NCBI GenBank assembly: GCA_019694955.1
Contig: JAIBAX010000008.1
Location: 1-64,000 of the forward strand
Length of the DNA: 64,000 nucleotides
Source: Chitinophagales bacterium
Lineage (GTDB): Bacteria > Bacteroidota > Bacteroidia > Chitinophagales > JADIYW01
Direction: 5' to 3'
The translations under genes were made by a program, and so were the position numbers. The notes under the pieces are model-generated. The model saw only the letters and a program-made list of their open reading frames with translations, ran no database searches and was not told the DNA's origin. Shown here piece by piece: positions 28,631 through 38,682 of the stretch (positions are counted from its first letter, which is position 1; each line of letters starts with the position of its first letter).

Positions 28631-29500
28631 ATGATTTTTAAAAAGGATATTCCATTAAAAATTCTTAAAGAGAAATATTGTGATGAACAATCCAAATTTT
28701 TCGCATTTGAAGGCATCCAAGTTCATTATAAAGATGAAGGAAAGGGAATGCCAATGGTATTATTGCATGGCATTTCTGCTTCTTTACATGCTTGGGATGA
28801 TTGGACGACAACCTTAAAGCAATTCTATCGTATCATACGGGTAGATTTGCCCGGTTTCGGCATCACAGGGCCAAATCATGCACAAGATTATTCCATATCA
28901 TACTACTGTAAATTTTTACATGCCTTTCTACAAGAATTGGGCATAGATTCTTTTGTGCTGGCCGGAAACTCTATGGGTGGTGAGATTGCATGGAATTTTG
29001 CGAACAAATATCCGGAGAAAGTAACCCACCTTATCTTAATTGACGCCAGTGGATACTATAAAAGAAAAGAAGACCTGCCAATAACCTATAAACTTGCCAA
29101 GAATGATAAGATAAATTGGTTGATGGCTCGTTTAGATGTTTTTTGGATGAACAGGCTAACCTTGCGACAAATCTTTTATAACAAAAAAATTATTACACGC
29201 CAATTAGAAAAGCGATACTATGAATTGACATTACGACCCGGAAATAGGCAAGCCTTCGTTGAGCGTATCAAATTAGTTGGTGAAGAACCTATCAAATTTG
29301 ATCTTACCACATTAAAGATGCCTATGCTGATTCTTTGGGGGGAGAAGGATACTTGGGTGCCGGTGGTATTGGCCAAAAGATTCCATCGAGATGTACCGCA
29401 TGCAAAGTTGATTATTTATCCAAATGTCGGGCATGTTCCGATGGAAGAAGCTCCGGAAGCGACGGTAAAAGACGTGCTTATATTTCTACAGAATGCCTGA
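28631..29500 (+). CDS. Alpha/beta hydrolase
   Basis: This 289-residue alpha/beta-hydrolase-fold protein has an oxyanion region LLHGISAS (44-51), nucleophile elbow GNSMGG (Ser114), LILWGEKDTWVP containing the acid Asp, and NVGHVPMEE containing the catalytic His. The substrate cannot be told; relatives include haloalkane dehalogenase-like and meta-cleavage hydrolases, and this one has the esterase-type Ser nucleophile. Its 3' end overlaps the convergent gene by 15 bases. Confidence 0.9.
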   Translation: MIFKKDIPLKILKEKYCDEQSKFFAFEGIQVHYKDEGKGMPMVLLHGISASLHAWDDWTTTLKQFYRIIRVDLPGFGITGPNHAQDYSISYYCKFLHAFLQELGIDSFVLAGNSMGGEIAWNFANKYPEKVTHLILIDASGYYKRKEDLPITYKLAKNDKINWLMARLDVFWMNRLTLRQIFYNKKIITRQLEKRYYELTLRPGNRQAFVERIKLVGEEPIKFDLTTLKMPMLILWGEKDTWVPVVLAKRFHRDVPHAKLIIYPNVGHVPMEEAPEATVKDVLIFLQNA

Positions 29501-30925
29501 TTCCTTTAACGCTAACTTACACCACTCATAAATAGCCATGGTTTTTATCTCAGTATCTCCGAGTTCAATAATTTTGATTTCTTTTAGTATTGGTTTTTTG
29601 TATTCCATATCAATATGATGGGAACCAGATCGATAACAACCAGTGTAAAATTTCTCTAATAAATCTACAATTGGCTTAAACCGTATAAACTGATCTTTAA
29701 GACCTTGCCAAGTTTTGAGAGAATGTATTTCATGTAGTGCCATCTCGAAGTTTTCTTCCTGATAAAAATGTATGGATGAAAGAATGAGGAAAGCATACTT
29801 CGATTGCCAAGTGAGTTCGTCTATATTCTTGGGATAATGCTTTCGAAATAGTTTTGTTTCATTTAAAAAAATATAGGAAATCAATCGATTTTGCAACAAA
29901 AGAATCTGATAGATAGCATTGAGCGGAAACTTATCTTTTACAAGTTCTATCACCTTTAGGCAGGTATGAAATTCCTTTAATTTTATTAAATTGGTTGTAT
30001 AATTTCCAAATAATCCCGGAGAAAATGGATAGTGATCAATATGTTCTAACTGGAATAGAAACGCAAAGTGGCGGTTTGCTTCCTCCCAATTTCCCTGTGA
30101 AGAATTTTCCCGCGCCAGCAAGTATATAACATGAAGTTTCTGACCATATATAAATGCATTTCTTTCGTCTAATAAAGAAATTTGATTAAGTGCCTCCTGA
30201 AGGAAGAGCAATTGTTCCGAACCATGACTTTGTACCTGCTTGCCTAATAAACCATAAAAATTGCTCAAGGGGTTTTCTGATTTCATCCATTCAAAAGCGG
30301 TTATTTCATCAGTAAAATGTGAAGAATCATTGAACCCATGCGCAAAGTAATTGATATTGCCAATCATAAAGTTTTGCTGTGCAACCACTAAGCTGATTAG
30401 ATGTTGTAAGAGCATACCCCGCTCACTAACAACATCTGCAAAGGCGTTCGGACGCTCTTTCATATTCGGCACTATATATCCTATCAAATTCCCTTTCAGC
30501 AGATTTACCTCCAATGCACTCCAATAATCACCACTGTGGATAGAAGTATCAATTGCTGACTGGTAATAATGTAAAAAATAATCATGTAAATCCAATCGAC
30601 CCAACGCTTGAAGTAAGAATTTCCTTTCAATGGAGGGATGTTCATACATCGTCCATTCCATTTCATCCTTCACCAAAAATTGAAAGAGAAATTTTTTTAA
30701 ATGCCTCAGTTCATTCCTGTATAGGTAGTCGTTCTTCAGAGTATAAGCCTTCCTGAACAATTTCCTGAAAATTATCTCCTTTTCTTCTTCATCATGCAGA
30801 AGAAGCAAATGATACAATTTTTCCAATCGCTCTTTCCTATAAAGCCTAAAATACGCTATAATAGCCTTTTTTCTGTATCTTTCTATTGCTTTTACCAAGC
30901 TTCTTAATCGATTTTCTGACATCAC
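29486..30925 (-). CDS. Helical-repeat protein of unknown function
   Basis: This 479-residue protein has no signal peptide. It is entirely helical by composition, rich in Leu/Glu/Lys/Phe/Tyr, with loosely repeating 30-40-residue units suggestive of TPR-like solenoid structure. It starts with a basic segment (LRSLVKAIERYRKKAI). No family is recognised with certainty. It is divergent from the barrel/TANFOR operon at 31042 (117-base gap) and overlaps the hydrolase gene tail to tail by 15 bases. It may be cytoplasmic and regulatory or structural. Confidence 0.8.
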   Translation of the reverse strand: MMSENRLRSLVKAIERYRKKAIIAYFRLYRKERLEKLYHLLLLHDEEEKEIIFRKLFRKAYTLKNDYLYRNELRHLKKFLFQFLVKDEMEWTMYEHPSIERKFLLQALGRLDLHDYFLHYYQSAIDTSIHSGDYWSALEVNLLKGNLIGYIVPNMKERPNAFADVVSERGMLLQHLISLVVAQQNFMIGNINYFAHGFNDSSHFTDEITAFEWMKSENPLSNFYGLLGKQVQSHGSEQLLFLQEALNQISLLDERNAFIYGQKLHVIYLLARENSSQGNWEEANRHFAFLFQLEHIDHYPFSPGLFGNYTTNLIKLKEFHTCLKVIELVKDKFPLNAIYQILLLQNRLISYIFLNETKLFRKHYPKNIDELTWQSKYAFLILSSIHFYQEENFEMALHEIHSLKTWQGLKDQFIRFKPIVDLLEKFYTGCYRSGSHHIDMEYKKPILKEIKIIELGDTEIKTMAIYEWCKLALKESGIL

Positions 30926-31041
30926 TATATGTTTTCAAACAATTGATTATCAATATACAATATCACTATTTTGTTTTATTCTAGTCACAAATTACACAAA
31001 TTTATATTGAATACATAGAATATATAAACAAAATTTACACT

Positions 31042-32775
31042 ATGATTGCTAGAATACGAAATAGATATTGTTTGCTTGGGCTGTTTATTTTTCTAAGTAA
31101 ACTAGGCTACAGTCAGGAAATGGAAAACATTAAGAAGCAAGATCCTTTTAGTATTCGCGGCAATGTTGCTGCCAGTATCGGAGGATACGGGGTAAAAGGC
31201 ATTCCTCCTAGAAACAATCATTTCCTTTGGTCGGTTTCTGGGAATCCCACCCTAAGTTTTTATGGTGTGGAACTTCCTTTCTCCTTTATCTTTTCAGAAA
31301 GCAATCAAAGTTTTAGGCAACCATTCAATCAATTTGGTGTTAGCCCACATTGGAAATGGATTACAGGTCATGCGGGATTCAGAAACCTCACTTGGAGCAA
31401 TTATACCTTGGCGGGAGCAACTTTCCTAGGTGTCGGCATCGATATCAATCCTAGCTTGTTTCGATTTGGTGCCATGTATGGCAGGTTTCAAAAACCTATT
31501 GAGGAGGATACCACCACCACACTTGATGATGGTTTCTCAGGGTTTTCACAAGCGGCATTTAAGCGAAAAGGTTGGGGGTTTAAGCTTGGCGTTGGCAAGG
31601 AACAGCAATTTTTCGACCTAATCTTTTTAAAGGTAAAAGATGATTCTACTTCCATAAAGCGACCTTTTACACAAGAAATTTTTCCACAAGAAAATGCCGT
31701 CATAGGGTTTAATACTGAGTATTTCTTTGCAAAACATTTCACCTTCAAAGCCAATGCTGCCATCAGTCTTTTTACCAAAGACTTGGGAAGCAATCCATAT
31801 GATCAAGGAGACTTCCCCATGAAAAAATTTCTAAACTTTCTTGTTGCCCCGACCATATCTACGCAATTCTATTATGCGGCTCAGGCAAGCTTTGGAGTAA
31901 AGTATGATGCATGGAATGTGCTGACAAAGTACGAACGGGTAGCACCAGACTATAAATCTTTGGGAGCCTATTATTTTCAGACAGATATGGAGCGCATTAC
32001 CATAAGCCCAGGATTTTCTATAAAAAAGAATAAATTTAAACTACAGTCATCTATCGGTTTCCAACACGACAACCTTAACAAGAACAAAGCTGCCGCTACC
32101 AAGAGAGTAATCGGTTCTGTCAATATCAATATCAACCCTAGTCAGAAATATGGTATGACGATACAATATTCCAATTATGGCATCTCTCAAAAACCGGGAA
32201 CAAAAAGCCTGAGCGATACCACCCGTGTCGATCAAGTGTCACAAAGTATTAGCCTTACACCAAGGTTTAATTTCGGAAAACAAGGAAAAACCATGCACAA
32301 CTTCGTTTGGCTAAACACATTCCAAAATTTAAACGACAAACGCACAGACACGGGAACAGTGTATGAGATGAAAATGATGCTCAGCAATGCCAACTATAAC
32401 TTCTTGTTGATAGAACAACAACTCAACATCAATGTAAATAGTGGCTATAACCACAATATTCTGGCATTCGGCAATACAAGTTCGGTGCAACTAGGTCTTG
32501 GCATAAACAAATCCCTGATGGACAATACACTCCAAACAGGTATGAATTTCAACTATAACAAAAATTTCTTCAAGGGAAATTCAAATGGGGCTACCTATCA
32601 AGCAGTTCTCAACCTCGGTTATGTGCCTGCAAAAAATCACCAAATACAAGGAGAATTCAACTACCTAAGAAATAAATCCGACTTTGCAGAAGTCAATGAA
32701 AGCTTTTCCGAATATACCGGAAGAGTAACCTATACCTACACCTTTAATTATATTGCACATGGAAAGGATAAATAA
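31042..32775 (+). CDS. Outer-membrane beta-barrel protein, first gene of TANFOR operon
   Basis: This 577-residue protein has a signal peptide of about 25 residues (GLFIFLSKLGYSQ). The rest is made of alternating amphipathic strands with short turns (FRFGAMYGRF, GWGFKLGVGK, VIGFNTEYFF) and ends in an aromatic strand (TYTYTFNY), as expected for an outer-membrane barrel. The overall strand plan, for example GVGKEQQFFDLIFLKV, resembles the barrel half of the 927-residue protein at 23509. It overlaps the TANFOR gene by 17 bases, so the two are made together. It may export or anchor the TANFOR protein. Confidence 0.83.
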   Translation: MIARIRNRYCLLGLFIFLSKLGYSQEMENIKKQDPFSIRGNVAASIGGYGVKGIPPRNNHFLWSVSGNPTLSFYGVELPFSFIFSESNQSFRQPFNQFGVSPHWKWITGHAGFRNLTWSNYTLAGATFLGVGIDINPSLFRFGAMYGRFQKPIEEDTTTTLDDGFSGFSQAAFKRKGWGFKLGVGKEQQFFDLIFLKVKDDSTSIKRPFTQEIFPQENAVIGFNTEYFFAKHFTFKANAAISLFTKDLGSNPYDQGDFPMKKFLNFLVAPTISTQFYYAAQASFGVKYDAWNVLTKYERVAPDYKSLGAYYFQTDMERITISPGFSIKKNKFKLQSSIGFQHDNLNKNKAAATKRVIGSVNININPSQKYGMTIQYSNYGISQKPGTKSLSDTTRVDQVSQSISLTPRFNFGKQGKTMHNFVWLNTFQNLNDKRTDTGTVYEMKMMLSNANYNFLLIEQQLNINVNSGYNHNILAFGNTSSVQLGLGINKSLMDNTLQTGMNFNYNKNFFKGNSNGATYQAVLNLGYVPAKNHQIQGEFNYLRNKSDFAEVNESFSEYTGRVTYTYTFNYIAHGKDK

Positions 32776-35700
32776 AATTATAGTATACGTATTGCTGATG
32801 TTTGTTACCTCGTTAACCCTTGGTCAGGATGTAAATATATCTTTACAGATATCGCCACCCTACTCGCCATACCTATCGGATTATTTTTCTATTCAAAACA
32901 AAACATTGGCCATCATTACCAATATGGGTCGTGGTAGTTATAACCTAAAGCTGATAGGAAAAATAGAAGGGGATAATGGGGTCGTTATAACAACTGGACA
33001 AAATGCCACTGGTGCAAGGGCATTTGCTTTGCAGCCGGGAACCACCAAAACCATCACTGGGAATGAATTGGGTACCTATTTTGATATCAATAATATTTCT
33101 GTTTCCGGTATCACTAAGCAAGAACTTATCTCAGGCGGAGGGCTTCCAGAAGGAAATTATACCATGTGTGTGCAAGCGTTTAGTGTTGATGATAACGAGA
33201 TTGTATCCGCAGATGAACCAAGCGGTTGTTCTGCACCTTTTTCCGTATTTTCTGTTGATCCACCAGTGATTATTTCACCGTTATGTGACGGAGAAATAGA
33301 AGAAAATCCCGGACAAAATATAGTTTTCTCATGGAGTCCACCATCGCGGATTTCACCCAATACAAAATACCTCCTTAGAATGGCAGAAGTAAACCCCGGA
33401 ACGAGAAATCCTAATGATGCCCTACTTTCTGCTACATCACCACAATTCTTTGAGAAAATCCTTCAAACCAATAGTTACGTGTATTCCTTGGCTGATCCAA
33501 GGTTAAAACCGGGAAAGAATTATGCCTTTCTAGTAGTTGCCTTTGAATCGCGCGCCATCACCGGAGAAAGAGATGCCATTGTCAATGCATTCAGAAATGG
33601 TGGACAGAGTGAGGTTTGCAGTTTTACTTATAAGAAACAAGAAAACTTAAACTTCCCTCCAATAAATATGATACCTCCAATTGCGGAAGTAATACCCCTA
33701 CATCCACAAGGCATTAATACCATTCCGGTAGATCAAAGTGCGCCACCCATAGCTTTCAATCCATCAGATATAAGTGTTGATGAATTCCTTCCCTTCTTGG
33801 AAATGCAGCTTTTTTCTGGCAAATTGATGTATAAGTACAGAAGTGAAGATGCAGGCTCTCCACTGGAATTTCCTTTGGCCAATACACAGATAGAATTGGT
33901 CGTGAATTATGCATTGGTGAATACAAAGGGCGAAATCGATTGGGAGGGATACCACCCGAACGCTCCTAAACCAAAAGAAGGCATCTTTACAGTACCGGAA
34001 GGAGAGGTCATCGCCACTGTTACCACAAACAGTCAAGGGAATTTTAATTTTTTCCTACCCGAGGGTATGGACTTTGGTAAGGTAAGCGATAATTTTAAAG
34101 ATTTTTGGTACGATGAAGGAGGGAATTATCACGATTATAATGATGAGATCGGTGCCTACTCATACCACTCAGGAGCCCTCTACAGAATGGTACGCATTAG
34201 AATTACGGACGAACACCATGAATACTTCCTCTCACCGAAAGACTATATAGATTTAGATAATGTGGGACAAACCGTTAAGACATATTTTGCCCATCCAAGA
34301 AGCAAAAAATTGACGGTTACCTTGAAAACATATGAGAATGAAGGGACGAATTATAAAGAATTCTTGGAGAAGCCAGCAGGGATGCGGGTATTCCTGTTGA
34401 GGAAAACGGAAATGCAGGCAAAAGAATATTTCCCACAAGCAGATGGCTATCACCCACAATCGGGTGATGAGAAGAACGAAAAAACCAAAACCATTAACAA
34501 TAAAATGTATGTAGTAGTAGCCGAAGCCATCAGCGACGGGAATGGAGTGGCTGTCTTTCAACGCGTCATTTGGCAAAGACCGGATATTAACGACTACTAT
34601 ATCTTCGCAGAACCCATCGAAGGCTCACAAGTCAATTACTACATGATTGCACCAAAGAAACATTATACTGCAAAGTATTATGAATTAAGTCCTTTAAATG
34701 GATATTCTTACGATAATATCATGGAAGAAGCGATAGTTTTTGCAGCATATCCCAGCATTATCGGCAATGTCAGAGATGCCATTACCAATCAACCGATTCA
34801 AGGTGCTTCGATTTCTTTGGTAGAATGGTATGATATAGCATCCGGAAACACCCTTGACAGAGACCCAGATTTTGACCATAGCTTTATCGAAATGTCTATG
34901 GAAGATCTTAAACAAGAAAGTAACTTTGCAGATATTTTTTCCGGATTCTTGGGTTCGAGTAATGAAAATTTGGGATATAAAATGCCCGTATTTCTCCATT
35001 CTGCAACGGATAATTCAGGAAATTATACCTTTAAGGGTCTCTTTTTACAGGTAAATCCTTCTACCAAACAGGTGAATGGACCGGATAGGACACTCATCAT
35101 CAAGGCTCCAGGATATAAAGATGTGATTCTTGAACACCTCAACAACGGCACACCCCTGCGATATGGTCAGAAACTGGATATCTCTACAAAGCTACAACCC
35201 GCTTCTATCGTTTCACTCACTATTTATGATGGTGATAGCAAAGAAAAATTAGAACATGTCGAAGTACTCTTTGCCGGAGAATCAAAATCATATTTATCTG
35301 GGTCAAATGGTTGGGTGTTCATGCCAGCCAAAAAACTACAAGCACAAAAATTAATACTTAGAAAAGAAGGTTATATCACTGATACAGTAACGGTGAATGT
35401 AACGGATGATTTTAAAAATTTAGGCGATTTTTATCTATATACCTTGAAACGAAGACTCAAAGTGCAAGTATATAACGAATCTGGCAATGAGTATATCAAG
35501 GGCGCAAATGTCCAAATTGTAGAAGTAAAAACCAACTGTTCCTCGGTAATAAAAGCAGGAAATACCGGAAATTTATCGTTGGGAAATATTGTCACCTTAT
35601 ATGAATGTCCACTAAATATGTTAACAGATAATGCCGGAATGGCAACCTTCAGCTTTGAAAGTGCAGGCAATGACAATAACGCTACCTTTACCATACTCGT

Positions 35701-38668
35701 CAATGGACCTAATAATGCCGAATATGAAATCCAACAAGTAAGTTCAAAAATTCCAAATACCTCTAGTCCCACATATATCCAGATTTTTCTTAAAAAAGCT
35801 GCTTGCATAAAAGGAAAAGTGTATGCAGGAGAAACCAATAATTCTCCTGTGGGCGGTGCCATTGTTAAAATGTCACAAACAACGTCCATGTATTTTTTTA
35901 CACCATACTATCAGGGTGATATACTCATTACCACCAATACGCTTGAAACAACCACAGAAAGTTCCGGCAGTTTCATCCTACACAACGTACCCATTCGCAA
36001 TTACACACAAATCATTGAAGGATTTAAGTCGGCATCCAACTTAGTAGGGGACAGTAAAAGTGTAGTCATCTCCAGTGCCGATAATGGATGTTATAATTTG
36101 GATCTCCATTTGAAAGTATTTAACGATATGGACATCACCAACCTAATGGGTTTCCCGATGGCTGTAACAAAACTTAGTTCCACTGACAACAAAAGTGCCG
36201 TTGTCTCCGGTTACTTCACAGATTTGTCTGCATTTGGCAACGACCAGTTCAATGTGGTAGCGGGCAAAACCTTGTCTTTTACCGACCTACCCATCAATGC
36301 AGACCCACAACTTAAAAACGACAAAGGTATTCCGGTATCAAAACCGCAATCCTTGCCATTGAAAACCAATGAAAATGAACTTCCTATAATGGCATACAAT
36401 TCACAGGCGATTTTAAAAGACAATAAGGTAGGTGTTTACCTAGATAAGAGCAGCATCAACCAAATATATGGCGTCATTAAGGGTAAAATACAATTGCCGA
36501 ATACTGTAATTGCTTCCAATGACTTCACATTTGGCGAACCCTTATTCTTAGCACAACCCAATAAATCTAATACCGATAAATTGTTTATTCCTGCTATCTA
36601 TGCCGATAAAACAGTAAAAAAGCCTATTTCATCAGATAAAGGCTTGCTGATAAGCAACATAGAAGGAAAGTCCATAAAATTATTGGTCAGCGGTTTTCAA
36701 CAGGGACTTTATGCAGATTCTTCTTCATCATGGTTCAATAAAGACAATTTTACTATCGATGCCATCCTTCATACCAATATTAAAAGCCTCAGCAATCCGG
36801 ATATGAATCTTTCTATAAAAGGAATAAAAGTGAATAAGAATACCGGAATGGAGCCGTTGAACTCCAGTCAAGAGATTGTTGCACAAATGGATAAGTGGCA
36901 ACTGAAATCCAATGAATGGTCATTCGACGGTGGAGGATTGAAGCTTAAAAAATTTAATCTTTATACCAACGGAAACAGTGGGCTAATCGTTCCAGGAACA
37001 GATATTACCATTGGCTACGATGTGCTCAATACTAACCTGACAAAGGTAAACCTAGCTTCTTTAACCATACCGGGTGGAAAAATTATCAAAGTGCTTCCGG
37101 GAAATAATGCTGGGCTGAACTACACCTTGTTGAACGGCAAATACGTTTGGCAACTGTATGCAAACGGTATAAACAATAATACGCCTGCCGCTATCATCGA
37201 GAACTTAGATGGCTTTGGTACGACACCTTTTAAAATTAGTTCCATCATGTTGTCGAGCGATGGTACACAAAAAGTCATCATCGGCAATAATTCAATACTT
37301 TTGCATGGTGTCACTAAATTCATCCCAACAGCTTACACCCCATTGGTGATGGAAAATACGTATATGATGTTGGGCGGTTCCTTAGAATTAGAACTTGGCG
37401 ACACCAAAAAGTTTCCGGCACAATTGATGTATAAAATTGGTACACCTGAGCCAAAGATAGAATCTATTAATCTGAATAAGATAACCTTCAACCACCATGC
37501 TTTGAATGTAGAACTCAAAGATGCAAAAATCAGCCCGGGGTTGTTTACCGCAAAAGGCTTTGTAGAAGAGCCGGGAGTTTTGCCAAAAATAAATGTGGGA
37601 CTAAAATATACCGCTTCCAATATCGATATCCTCATTGATGAAGGGCAAAAAGTTAAAATCAATGGCAACGACAAGTACTTTGACGATGTAAAAGGAGAAA
37701 TGCATGTGATAAAAGCAGAGAAAAAATGGTCGATATTTTGGTTCGATGGTATAATGAAAGGTATGCCCGGCATTTCAGACGTAGGCACACCGCAACGCCT
37801 GCGCATGAATTGTAATGGTGTCATTGAGGCGGATGGACAGTCCATATCGGTAAAAAATGTAGAAACACCCTTTGGAAATATGAGTTGGACTTATGACATG
37901 CCCAATGCTTCCTTGCATGGTTCTTGTATCTTGGATGAATTTGATATTGGCGGGATGAAGCTCAATGGCACCGTGGAAACAGAAGTAGGCTCAAAAGGTT
38001 GGTATTTCTTAGCGGGTGGGCAAGTACAAATTCCAGTGCTTGGCGGTGGAAATATGTTGTCATTCTTCGGAGATTATGATGGCGTTCCCAACTTAAGTGG
38101 CAACCCCGCAGGACTAGGAACATACAAGTGCCTGCCACCAGCTTTCCAAAGCAAGATAAAAGGTGTGCTTATTTCTGCGGGCATAACGAAAAATATTATC
38201 GACCCACAAGATTATGCGATTCCCGTTATAGATATCGGCTTTCATGCACATGTAACGGCAGGGTTAACAGGTCGGTTTTATACCACTTTTGGTGGCAACG
38301 AAGGCACCAATTTCAACCTCAGCCTGATGGCTAATGTCAGTGCTGGCGGTCACGTGGATTTAGGATGTATCGATGTGGGTGGTGATGCGACGATTGAAGC
38401 CTCTATTTCCGGAAATTATAATACCGCTACCGAACAATTCAGCGTGGAAGGATGCACCAGCCTCGATATTAACTTGAAAGGTGAAGCGTGCCTTACACCC
38501 TTGGATATCTGTCCCGGCGACATGGACTGCTGCGCTGGATGTATAGATGTCATCGATTATATTGGCATAAGTAAACTTACACTTGGCGCAAAAGCAAAAG
38601 CCAATTCCTCTGGAGAATGGGATGTTGATTTCATTTGGGAGAGTTGTTCACAAAATGCATGCAAATAA
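32759..38668 (+). CDS. TANFOR-domain giant surface protein
   Basis: This protein of about 1970 residues has a signal peptide of about 22 residues (MFVTSLTLGQ); I chose ATG 32759 over TTG 32753. Residues 24-290 match the TANFOR domain as I recall it (ISLQISPPYSPYLSDY, GRGSYNLKL, GNYTMCVQAF, SPLCDGEI, FSWSPPS, YAFLVVAFES); its function is unknown. Carboxypeptidase-regulatory-like beta domains follow near residues 665, 820, 900 and 1020 (GNVRDAITNQPIQGASI, GKVYAGETNNSPVGGAI), then a very long beta region and a Cys-rich C-terminus (CPGDMDCCAGC). No T9SS-type end is visible. It sits between a barrel gene and an FN3-repeat gene, overlapping the first, so I infer a surface complex. Confidence 0.88.
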   Translation: MERINKIIVYVLLMFVTSLTLGQDVNISLQISPPYSPYLSDYFSIQNKTLAIITNMGRGSYNLKLIGKIEGDNGVVITTGQNATGARAFALQPGTTKTITGNELGTYFDINNISVSGITKQELISGGGLPEGNYTMCVQAFSVDDNEIVSADEPSGCSAPFSVFSVDPPVIISPLCDGEIEENPGQNIVFSWSPPSRISPNTKYLLRMAEVNPGTRNPNDALLSATSPQFFEKILQTNSYVYSLADPRLKPGKNYAFLVVAFESRAITGERDAIVNAFRNGGQSEVCSFTYKKQENLNFPPINMIPPIAEVIPLHPQGINTIPVDQSAPPIAFNPSDISVDEFLPFLEMQLFSGKLMYKYRSEDAGSPLEFPLANTQIELVVNYALVNTKGEIDWEGYHPNAPKPKEGIFTVPEGEVIATVTTNSQGNFNFFLPEGMDFGKVSDNFKDFWYDEGGNYHDYNDEIGAYSYHSGALYRMVRIRITDEHHEYFLSPKDYIDLDNVGQTVKTYFAHPRSKKLTVTLKTYENEGTNYKEFLEKPAGMRVFLLRKTEMQAKEYFPQADGYHPQSGDEKNEKTKTINNKMYVVVAEAISDGNGVAVFQRVIWQRPDINDYYIFAEPIEGSQVNYYMIAPKKHYTAKYYELSPLNGYSYDNIMEEAIVFAAYPSIIGNVRDAITNQPIQGASISLVEWYDIASGNTLDRDPDFDHSFIEMSMEDLKQESNFADIFSGFLGSSNENLGYKMPVFLHSATDNSGNYTFKGLFLQVNPSTKQVNGPDRTLIIKAPGYKDVILEHLNNGTPLRYGQKLDISTKLQPASIVSLTIYDGDSKEKLEHVEVLFAGESKSYLSGSNGWVFMPAKKLQAQKLILRKEGYITDTVTVNVTDDFKNLGDFYLYTLKRRLKVQVYNESGNEYIKGANVQIVEVKTNCSSVIKAGNTGNLSLGNIVTLYECPLNMLTDNAGMATFSFESAGNDNNATFTILVNGPNNAEYEIQQVSSKIPNTSSPTYIQIFLKKAACIKGKVYAGETNNSPVGGAIVKMSQTTSMYFFTPYYQGDILITTNTLETTTESSGSFILHNVPIRNYTQIIEGFKSASNLVGDSKSVVISSADNGCYNLDLHLKVFNDMDITNLMGFPMAVTKLSSTDNKSAVVSGYFTDLSAFGNDQFNVVAGKTLSFTDLPINADPQLKNDKGIPVSKPQSLPLKTNENELPIMAYNSQAILKDNKVGVYLDKSSINQIYGVIKGKIQLPNTVIASNDFTFGEPLFLAQPNKSNTDKLFIPAIYADKTVKKPISSDKGLLISNIEGKSIKLLVSGFQQGLYADSSSSWFNKDNFTIDAILHTNIKSLSNPDMNLSIKGIKVNKNTGMEPLNSSQEIVAQMDKWQLKSNEWSFDGGGLKLKKFNLYTNGNSGLIVPGTDITIGYDVLNTNLTKVNLASLTIPGGKIIKVLPGNNAGLNYTLLNGKYVWQLYANGINNNTPAAIIENLDGFGTTPFKISSIMLSSDGTQKVIIGNNSILLHGVTKFIPTAYTPLVMENTYMMLGGSLELELGDTKKFPAQLMYKIGTPEPKIESINLNKITFNHHALNVELKDAKISPGLFTAKGFVEEPGVLPKINVGLKYTASNIDILIDEGQKVKINGNDKYFDDVKGEMHVIKAEKKWSIFWFDGIMKGMPGISDVGTPQRLRMNCNGVIEADGQSISVKNVETPFGNMSWTYDMPNASLHGSCILDEFDIGGMKLNGTVETEVGSKGWYFLAGGQVQIPVLGGGNMLSFFGDYDGVPNLSGNPAGLGTYKCLPPAFQSKIKGVLISAGITKNIIDPQDYAIPVIDIGFHAHVTAGLTGRFYTTFGGNEGTNFNLSLMANVSAGGHVDLGCIDVGGDATIEASISGNYNTATEQFSVEGCTSLDINLKGEACLTPLDICPGDMDCCAGCIDVIDYIGISKLTLGAKAKANSSGEWDVDFIWESCSQNACK

Positions 38669-38682
38669 CAAAAAAAAATATC